Assembly: GCA_030740295.1 (NCBI GenBank)
Contig: JASLXP010000557.1
Location: 1 to 19,498 of the forward strand
Source: Planctomycetota bacterium
Lineage (GTDB): Bacteria; Planctomycetota; PUPC01; JACPCR01
Direction: 5' to 3'
DNA: 19,498 nucleotides
Below, piece after piece: positions 14,180 to 19,498 of the stretch. Numbering within the stretch: the first letter of the stretch is position 1; each line of letters starts with the position of its first letter. Both the position numbers and the translations under genes were made by a program. A model generated the notes under the pieces. The model worked only from the letters and a program-made list of their open reading frames with translations. It ran no database searches and was not told where the DNA came from.

Positions 14180-16690
14180 TCACTCAAACGGCACTGGTTC
14201 CGGTTCTTTCAGATCGAAGAGCAGGCGGCCGCCTGAGGTATCGTTCGTCTTAGCGCGATAGAAACGATCCGTATACGAATATGACTTCTTAATGGGAATA
14301 ATTGTCGCAAGGGAGGGACCCGTATCCCAGGCTCCGCCGCGGGAGTAATTTGAATAATACTTTTGGTCCGGTAGCGACCGGCATTTCTCCCAGACGTTGC
14401 CAATCATGTCGTACAGGCCATATCCATTTGGCATGTATTTGCCGACGTCCCTGGTGAATACGGCGTAATCCTTGGTTTCAAAGACGTTCTTATTTCGAAC
14501 GGACAACAGACTTTTCTTGAACGACATGTCCGCCACGTTGGCATGCTTGCCTGCAGCCTTCGTTCCACCCTCCCAATAATAATCATGCGCGCCGGTACCT
14601 CCCTGGCAGGCGAATTCCCACTCGTGGTAAGTGGGTATTCGAAAGTGGCCTTTCTCCGTTCGGATCCAGTCGGCATATTTAATAATGTCTTTGCTGCTCA
14701 GATGCAGGACAGGATGGCTGCTGGTGTTCTGTTTTATGCCTGGCCTTCGCCAGTTTGCGCCTTTTTTTATGAGCCATGACCTGCCGTCGTACACCTTTGA
14801 GTGGCCCTGTTCCTCTGCGGAGGTCCGAACGCCTGACTTCTTTACGTAGTAGGCCCATTCACGGAGCGTAATCTCATACTTGCCCAGATAGAACTGCGGA
14901 AAGCGAGGGACGAGCACAAGATAAGTGCCTGACTTCTTGCTCCGGATTTCTTTGGGAAAATCAAGTTTGTAACCGCGGCCTCGGCTGACTGGATTGCCGT
15001 ACAGGTCTTTGAGCTCGAGCGGCACTTCAAAATCTCTTGCCATCCATTCCGGCAGGTAAGTCTTTTCGAGTTTCAGGTCAACAACGGTCTGTCCACCTGT
15101 CTGGGTCTTCACTCTTGTCGTCTGCGGGAAATAACCTTGCTTGGATATCTCAAATGTGTAGGTCTTTCTGTGCTCGCCCTCCAGGCGAAGGGGCGTTCGC
15201 ATCAGGGTGTCTGACTTGCCTGGTTTGACGGAAACGCTCGCGCCACTCGGCACCGTCTTGATGATGATGGCCGGAATGACGCGCCATTCGTAGGGCTTCC
15301 AGCTAAAGCCTGATTTTCTGGCCTTCAGTATTGCGTTCCGGGCTCCAGCGGCTGAACCGAAATAGATGCTGAACAATGTCTCTCTATAGACCGTGTCGTC
15401 CGTCGGCGGGTCTTCCTTGCACAGCTTGATGATTTCGCCGAGTTCAAGGAGGGATGGTTCGTAGGCCTTCTCGGTCTCCTTGCCAATGTAGTAGAGCTTT
15501 CCGTCCCGGACCTCTCCGATCTTGACCGGCCGGCCGTTCAGTCTTGTGGTTTTGCCAACCAGGCGATCTATCCGTCCGTAAGCAGTCTCGAACGCGGTCT
15601 GAAGTACCTCCACATCCTTTTTCAGGCGAAAGTACAGGTCCTTTCCGATGGCCAACTGTTGCTCCTTGAGTTGATCCATCGCTGCTTCGAAATTCCTTTC
15701 CTTTGCCGTTTTCGATAACGCGCCCCACATCTCTTTCAGCCTTCTGCTGGATTGCTCTTGATCAGCATCCACAGCAGTGCTGTCCAGTTTCTTTTCGATG
15801 GTTCTGACGAGAGAAGTGAGTTTGAGCTCCTGAGTTGGTTCAAGGAATGTCCCTTTGAATCTGTCCCTGATCTTCTCGGCGTGCCCGATGGTGATCTGGA
15901 GTTGTTCTTTCTCCTCGTCGGAAAGATCGAAAGGGCTCTTGCGCATGGTTTTTTTGATTTTGGTTTCGAGGTGTGCCGCATATTCATTGGATTGCTGGCC
16001 AATGATCCCAATCTGGCTGTCGATCTGATCCTGCACCTTAGGTGCGTGCTTCGGGGGAAAGTCCTTCCAGATGGACAGTGCTTGCGTGAGCCTCCAATCC
16101 TTCAACAGCTCAGCGGTCCGTTTCTTTCTCCGGTAGATTTCGGCCTGGGCATCCTTGTTCAAGTGGCTCTTCAATTCCTCCATCTTGAGCCTGGCACGTT
16201 TGGCCAGGATTTCGTTGGGGCTCTTTTTCAGGAAAGCTTCGTACTTCTGGATCGCTCTGGCAGGTTTTCGTTTGTTCCTTGCTGCAAAACGGTCCAATTC
16301 CTGAAGCTCGGAGAACAGTTGATCCTGCGCTGAGGAACCTGCTTTTGGCTCCGGTTTGGGCGTGGTCGGAACTTCTGTGGGCTTTGGGTCGGGAGGAGCG
16401 GCAGGATTCTGAGTCATATAAAAGTAGCCGCCGCCGCCACACGCGAGAAGCAGGAGCAGCATGACCGGCACAGCCTTGCTTTTCGATTGTGAACGTCCCC
16501 TGCGCGAGCGGACCTTATCTGCGGTGGTCTGTGCCGGCTCGACTCTTACCGCCTGCGCGTAAACCTGTTTTGCCGGGACGTTGTTCACGAACCCACAAGC
16601 CGGGCAGGCGACCTGCCGGCCAGCCTGCTCATCCGGCGCGGCCATCCCCTGCGCGCACTGAGGATTGGCGCATTGGATTTCAATGGGCAT
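14180..16690 (-). CDS. Zinc-ribbon, single-pass membrane protein with PEGA and FGE-sulfatase-like domains
   Basis: This 836-residue protein has an N-terminal zinc ribbon (Cys7, 12, 29, 32), a basic stretch (61-72), a membrane span (about 74-92), a Pro-rich stalk (95-118) and a long charged helical region (about 120-375). A PEGA domain (about 472-543, with TVPSGASVSV) and a formylglycine-generating-enzyme/SUMF1-like domain (about 586-828) follow. The latter shows RIPTYHEWEFAC (684-695), GNVWE (764-768) and RGGAW (784-788). The catalytic cysteines that follow RGG in true FGE are absent, so it is probably a non-enzymatic C-type-lectin-like module, common in PVC surface and signalling proteins. 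The basic flank puts the ribbon inside and PEGA/FGE outside. AGAGGA lies 7 nt before the ATG. The ribbon matches that of kinase 3, which suggests a shared partner. Confidence 0.88.
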   Translation of the reverse strand: MPIEIQCANPQCAQGMAAPDEQAGRQVACPACGFVNNVPAKQVYAQAVRVEPAQTTADKVRSRRGRSQSKSKAVPVMLLLLLACGGGGYFYMTQNPAAPPDPKPTEVPTTPKPEPKAGSSAQDQLFSELQELDRFAARNKRKPARAIQKYEAFLKKSPNEILAKRARLKMEELKSHLNKDAQAEIYRRKKRTAELLKDWRLTQALSIWKDFPPKHAPKVQDQIDSQIGIIGQQSNEYAAHLETKIKKTMRKSPFDLSDEEKEQLQITIGHAEKIRDRFKGTFLEPTQELKLTSLVRTIEKKLDSTAVDADQEQSSRRLKEMWGALSKTAKERNFEAAMDQLKEQQLAIGKDLYFRLKKDVEVLQTAFETAYGRIDRLVGKTTRLNGRPVKIGEVRDGKLYYIGKETEKAYEPSLLELGEIIKLCKEDPPTDDTVYRETLFSIYFGSAAGARNAILKARKSGFSWKPYEWRVIPAIIIKTVPSGASVSVKPGKSDTLMRTPLRLEGEHRKTYTFEISKQGYFPQTTRVKTQTGGQTVVDLKLEKTYLPEWMARDFEVPLELKDLYGNPVSRGRGYKLDFPKEIRSKKSGTYLVLVPRFPQFYLGKYEITLREWAYYVKKSGVRTSAEEQGHSKVYDGRSWLIKKGANWRRPGIKQNTSSHPVLHLSSKDIIKYADWIRTEKGHFRIPTYHEWEFACQGGTGAHDYYWEGGTKAAGKHANVADMSFKKSLLSVRNKNVFETKDYAVFTRDVGKYMPNGYGLYDMIGNVWEKCRSLPDQKYYSNYSRGGAWDTGPSLATIIPIKKSYSYTDRFYRAKTNDTSGGRLLFDLKEPEPVPFE

Positions 16691-16697
16691 GTGTCCT

Positions 16698-16703
16698 TCC
16701 TCT
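16698..16703 (-). promoter_or_regulatory. Ribosome binding site of the PEGA/FGE-like gene
   Basis: AGAGGA on the minus strand lies 7 nt upstream of the ATG at 16690, followed by a second purine-rich GGAAGGA closer to the start. It supports this start codon, which is also the one that includes the zinc ribbon. Confidence 0.6.
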
Positions 16704-16724
16704 GTTCCGAAGAATCAGGGGCTG

Positions 16725-16752
16725 ATTATAACGAGCGTAGCACAGGTGGGAA
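16725..16752 (-). promoter_or_regulatory. Candidate sigma70 promoter for the PEGA/FGE-like gene
   Basis: On the minus strand, TTCCCA (16747-16752, 4/6) and a perfect TATAAT (16725-16730) are separated by 16 nt. Transcription would start near 16718, giving a leader of about 28 nt. The gene may therefore be expressed separately from the isomerase gene that lies 94 nt upstream on the same strand. Confidence 0.5.
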
Positions 16753-16784
16753 GGAACTGGCTGGGAATTCGGATCGAAGCGCCT

Positions 16785-17762
16785 TTACATCAGAAGATCC
16801 GCGTCCGGGAGAAACGTCACCACATAGGCCCTCTCTCTCAGATCGTCTATCAGTTTGCGCCGATCCTTGCTGTAGCGTTCTGATTGGATCTTTTCGCGGA
16901 TCCGTGGCTGGGCATCGTCGAAGCTCAGAACGAGGCCGGGCGAGATGTTCTCCGCCTTGATAATGAAGTACCCGCCCGCCAGAGGCACGGGATCGGAAAT
17001 GTCACCTTTTTTCAGTGAAAAGCCGACTTCACGAAGTTCCTTGCGAAAACCCCGATCACGTTCGATCCAACCGATGTCACCGCCCTCATCGCTGGCCGGT
17101 CCCTTCGAGTGCATCTTGGCCAGCCTGGCGAAATCGAACGGCTTCTTTCGGAGGATCGCCACCAGATTCTTTGCGAATGCCGCGCCGCTGTTGCCCTCCA
17201 CCTTGTCAGGGATCATGATGATGCGAAGGCGCCGCTTTTCACCCTGGGTAAAATCGCTGATGTTGTCTTCGTAATACTTGAGGAGCTCGCTGGGTGAGAC
17301 GGTGCGATCGAGCTCGATACGGCGCCGGATGATCTCGCGGGCCATTAAGTCTTCTTTAATCTGCAGTCGGAACACGCGCATACTCACGCCAAGTTTCTTG
17401 AGGTATTCGTGCAGCTTTTTTCGAGATGCAAAGCTGCTTCGCTGCCGGCGCTCGATCTCACGCTCCAGGCTTGCCTCGATGATTTCGATGTTGGCCAGCT
17501 TGGCCTCCTGGTAGAGGAGCTTCCTGTCTATGAGTGATTCAAGAATCTTCTTGAACATCCCAAGCCGGTATCGCAGCCATTCCGTTCTCGGCGCGTCCGC
17601 AGGCTTCTGCTGTTTTGGCATCCCGTGCCGCACGTCGGCCATGGTGATGACGTTGCCATTGACAACGGCGACCACCTGATTCTTCGCGGCGTATTTCGTC
17701 TCTTTGGTCTCAGAATGCAGGGCCGAGGTCAGAAGAATGAGTGTAGATATTGTTCGCATCAT
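16785..17762 (-). CDS. Exported parvulin-type peptidyl-prolyl cis-trans isomerase (SurA/PrsA-like)
   Basis: This 325-residue protein has a short signal peptide (about 1-16, core TISTLILLTSAL). A SurA-type N-terminal chaperone region (about 27-165) follows, including VVAVVNGNVITMADV and a helical stretch with a long basic/acidic helix. The parvulin rotamase domain lies at about 175-272, with FDFARLAKMHSKGPASDEGGDIGWI and GGYFIIKAE, the usual parvulin signature. A charged helical tail (about 280-312) closes the protein. Such proteins fold or escort secreted and outer-membrane proteins in the periplasm. Two Met codons open the frame and there is no clear Shine-Dalgarno. It is divergent from kinase 3 (157 nt between starts) and upstream of the PEGA/FGE-like gene, so it could assist folding of that extracytoplasmic protein. 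Confidence 0.88.
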   Translation of the reverse strand: MMRTISTLILLTSALHSETKETKYAAKNQVVAVVNGNVITMADVRHGMPKQQKPADAPRTEWLRYRLGMFKKILESLIDRKLLYQEAKLANIEIIEASLEREIERRQRSSFASRKKLHEYLKKLGVSMRVFRLQIKEDLMAREIIRRRIELDRTVSPSELLKYYEDNISDFTQGEKRRLRIIMIPDKVEGNSGAAFAKNLVAILRKKPFDFARLAKMHSKGPASDEGGDIGWIERDRGFRKELREVGFSLKKGDISDPVPLAGGYFIIKAENISPGLVLSFDDAQPRIREKIQSERYSKDRRKLIDDLRERAYVVTFLPDADLLM

Positions 17763-17798
17763 TTTTTTGGCGATGATTCAGTAAATGTGAAGGGCGGG

Positions 17799-17827
17799 AT
17801 TCTATGAAGATGACCGTAGTGCAGCAA
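17799..17827 (-). promoter_or_regulatory. Candidate sigma70 promoter for the prolyl isomerase gene
   Basis: On the minus strand, TTGCTG (17822-17827), a 17-nt spacer and TAGAAT (17799-17804, 5/6). Transcription would start near 17792, giving a leader of about 30 nt. Confidence 0.45.
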
Positions 17828-17846
17828 TCACGCCAGGCCGGATCTG

Positions 17847-17875
17847 TTGTTCACTTGCGACAACCGCATTAGACT
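17847..17875 (+). promoter_or_regulatory. Candidate sigma70 promoter for kinase 3
   Basis: TTGTTC (17847-17852), a 17-nt spacer and TAGACT (17870-17875, 4/6). Transcription would start near 17882, giving a leader of about 38 nt. It is back to back with the isomerase promoter in the same 157-nt gap. Confidence 0.3.
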
Positions 17876-17911
17876 CTCTCGCTTTCAAAAGCGAACGACA
17901 ACGAGAGTGTC
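17872..17911. promoter_or_regulatory. Imperfect inverted repeat between the kinase 3 promoter and its start codon
   Basis: GACTCTCTCG (17872-17881) and CGAGAGTGTC (17902-17911) are complementary at nine of ten positions. A small CGCTT/AAGCG hairpin (17880-17893) lies inside. The left arm overlaps the -10 box and the right arm ends 8 nt before the ATG at 17920. It could be an operator, or a leader hairpin if transcription starts further upstream. Confidence 0.35.
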
Positions 17912-17919
17912 CGGGAAGC

Positions 17920-19149
17920 ATGCCCATCCAATTCCCATGTTCAGATTGCGGCAAGATTTTATCGTGTAAAGACGAGTTGCAGGGCAAGAAAGTTCGTTGC
18001 CCTTCGTGTCGGACTGTGGTCAGAGTACCGGACGAGCCACCCGAGCCGCCCCCTGAAACCAAGACCGTATACATCGGTGAATACCAGGTCGTACGCAAAA
18101 TTGGACAGGGCGGCATGGGAATGGTCTACGAGGCCATCCAGGACAAGCTCAATCGCAAAGTTGCGCTCAAAGTTATTTCTCCTCAGGCGATGGAGAACGA
18201 GACCTACGTCAAACGTTTCAAACGTGAAGCACAGGCCGCGGCGGCACTCAATCACTCCAACATAATCGGCGTCTACGACATCGGCGAGGACGTCGACCGG
18301 CACTACTTCTCCATGGAATTCGTGGACGGCGAGAGTGTCCAGGAGAAGATAAAACGCGAGGGGAAGATTCCGTACGCAGAAACGCTTCGGATCGTTGGCG
18401 ATGTTGTGAAGGCACTCCAGTACGCTAAAGAGCGGAACTTCATCCACCGTGACATCAAGCCCGACAACATCATGCTCACCCAGTCGGGCGTGGTAAAGCT
18501 GGCCGACCTCGGTCTGGCAAAGAATACCGAGGAGGAATTCGGGGTGACCGCCACGGGCACTGGTCTCGGCACTCCCTACTACATGGCCCCCGAGCAGAGC
18601 ATGGATGCCGCGCATGTAGAATTCACTGCAGATATCTATGCGCTTGGAATCACTATGCTGCACATGTTGACCGGCAAGCGTCCGTTCGATTCCACATCAG
18701 CCATCCAGATAGTGCGCATGCACCTTCGAGACCCATTGCCATCAGGCAAGGATCTGGGCACCGCGCTGCCGAAAGCTGCGGAGGCACTGATCCAGAAGAT
18801 GTGTGATAAGGATCCGAAGAAACGCCATTCAGATTATCAGGAACTGCTGGACGAGGTAACGGCCATGCAGAACGAGGACGATGAAGCGGCGACAGAAGCA
18901 AAGCCGAAGAAGAAGAAAGCAAAGAAGAAAAGCAAGAAAAAAGCCGCGAAAAAAACGGCGAAGAAGACGGCCAAAAGAAAAGTAAGAGAGCCCGTCGAAG
19001 ATCCAGACGAGGATGATGAAGATAACGAAGAGGCGGAAGCGACAGTCGCCTCCCGGCGGACCGCCAAAGGGAAGAAGGGATGCGGCGTCCTGCTTCTCCT
19101 GGGCTCTGGCCTTGCGGCGATGCTGATGGCCATGGCAGGGATGGGCTAA
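17920..19149 (+). CDS. Hanks-type Ser/Thr protein kinase with zinc ribbon, lysine-rich tail and C-terminal anchor
   Basis: This 409-residue protein opens with a zinc ribbon (Cys7, 10, 27, 30), followed by a Pro-rich linker and a kinase domain (about 54-315). The kinase motifs are intact: GQGGMG (62-67), Lys84, Glu103, HRDIKPDN (176-183), DLG (196-198) and APE (223-225). DLG in place of DFG is common in PVC kinases. After the kinase comes a run of Lys and Ala (328-354, histone-H1/Hc1-like), an acidic stretch (357-373) and a hydrophobic C-terminal segment (about 387-407) that probably anchors the protein in the membrane with the kinase inside. There is no extracytoplasmic sensor, so the signal may come through the ribbon or partner proteins. 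The ATG is preceded by a weak GGGA. The ribbon resembles that of the PEGA/FGE-like protein nearby. Confidence 0.93.
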   Translation: MPIQFPCSDCGKILSCKDELQGKKVRCPSCRTVVRVPDEPPEPPPETKTVYIGEYQVVRKIGQGGMGMVYEAIQDKLNRKVALKVISPQAMENETYVKRFKREAQAAAALNHSNIIGVYDIGEDVDRHYFSMEFVDGESVQEKIKREGKIPYAETLRIVGDVVKALQYAKERNFIHRDIKPDNIMLTQSGVVKLADLGLAKNTEEEFGVTATGTGLGTPYYMAPEQSMDAAHVEFTADIYALGITMLHMLTGKRPFDSTSAIQIVRMHLRDPLPSGKDLGTALPKAAEALIQKMCDKDPKKRHSDYQELLDEVTAMQNEDDEAATEAKPKKKKAKKKSKKKAAKKTAKKTAKRKVREPVEDPDEDDEDNEEAEATVASRRTAKGKKGCGVLLLLGSGLAAMLMAMAGMG

Positions 19150-19216
19150 CGCTGCGTTTTGAAGAGTAGCGGGTATCGAGCATCCCCCCCACAGCCAAGC
19201 TGACCTCAAAGCCGCT

Positions 19217-19258
19217 CTTACGCATGACGTAATACGTGAGTATTACTCATCACTCCCT
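19217..19258. repeat. Degenerate 7-bp repeat array downstream of kinase 3
   Basis: CTTACGC, ATGACGT and AATACGT read in register. After GAG and a shift they are followed by ATTACTC (19242-19248) and ATCACTC (19249-19255). These are the same heptamer family as at 10776-10810 and 10897-10931. It starts 68 nt after the kinase 3 stop, in a gap without any other gene. Confidence 0.6.
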
Positions 19259-19302
19259 GTCGCTCTCGTATGCCGTAACCGGATCTAACAGTGTAACCAG
19301 AC

Positions 19303-19498
19303 ATGGCCGAGACGGTGTCCCCTCTGCCTGTTTTTCACACTCCAACCTGGACCCGGACGACAACGATGCTCAGGAAAAGCAACGATATCAAGGGCAACCT
19401 TTACGAGGGGATTCATCCAGCGTGGCTGAAGGCGGAAGACCGCTATCTACGGCCGTTGATTAAAGAACACAGAAAGTGGAGCAAACGGAGGAAGCACG
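19303..19498 (+). CDS. Start of an unidentified gene cut by the window edge
   Basis: One frame is open from an ATG at 19303 to the end of the window (65 codons). A second ATG in the same frame at 19366 may be the real start, because the residues after it (IHPAWLKAEDRYLRPLIKEH) look more protein-like than those before. The fragment is rich in Lys, Arg, Trp and His. No family is recognised. It could be the N-terminus of a DNA- or RNA-binding protein, but this is not supported by any motif. A different frame, open to 19463, was judged spurious. Confidence 0.4.
   Translation, partial: MAETVSPLPVFHTPTWTRTTTMLRKSNDIKGNLYEGIHPAWLKAEDRYLRPLIKEHRKWSKRRKH

Noticed and set aside
19236..19463. 75-codon plus-strand frame near the right edge
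   Set aside because: It starts inside the heptamer repeat, and its composition is Ser-rich and not protein-like. The frame from 19303 stays open to the window end and looks better.

Overview
The window is about 19.5 kb of bacterial DNA with moderate GC content. It holds eleven complete protein-coding genes and probable gene fragments at both edges. I see no rRNA, tRNA, CRISPR array or transposase. The content points to the PVC superphylum (Planctomycetota, Lentisphaerota or Verrucomicrobiota). There are three Hanks-type Ser/Thr kinases within 12 kb, two proteins that open with the same 'MPI-x-x-x-C' zinc ribbon, a PEGA plus sulfatase-modifying-factor-like surface protein, and a kinase carrying a jelly-roll sensor domain. 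The phylum assignment is inference from gene style, not from a marker gene.

Left part (1-7423): a possible gene tail, then a small membrane protein (154-687), a class C beta-lactamase-family serine hydrolase on the minus strand (712-2103), an exported CehA/PHP-type metallohydrolase (2273-4318), an exported transglutaminase-like protein (4472-6127), and a conserved protein of unknown function on the minus strand (6227-7423).

Centre and right part (7477-19149): a membrane-associated phosphosignalling neighbourhood. Kinase 1 (7477-10653, minus) is a 1058-residue tail-anchored protein. Its kinase domain lacks both the ATP-anchoring lysine and its glutamate partner, and its body contains a 99-residue repeat in exact register. 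A D-2-hydroxyacid dehydrogenase (10926-11876, minus) separates it from kinase 2 (12019-14115, plus), which has all catalytic residues, one membrane span and a predicted extracytoplasmic sensor domain. Next come a zinc ribbon/TM/PEGA/FGE-like protein (14180-16690, minus), an exported parvulin-type prolyl isomerase (16785-17762, minus), and divergently kinase 3 (17920-19149, plus), with an N-terminal zinc ribbon, a histone-H1-like lysine-rich tail and a C-terminal anchor.

Several genes have a recognisable sigma70-like promoter about 28-38 nt upstream of the chosen start. This supports the start choices and suggests that much of the cluster is transcribed as single genes. A degenerate 7-bp intergenic repeat (ATTACGC-like) occurs at three places, two of them forming an 18-bp inverted pair between the dehydrogenase and kinase 1. 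A working model, which is inference, is a set of single-pass membrane proteins. Kinases 2 and 3 would phosphorylate, kinase 1 would act as a scaffold or pseudokinase, and the PEGA/FGE-like protein and the isomerase would act on the outer face of the membrane.
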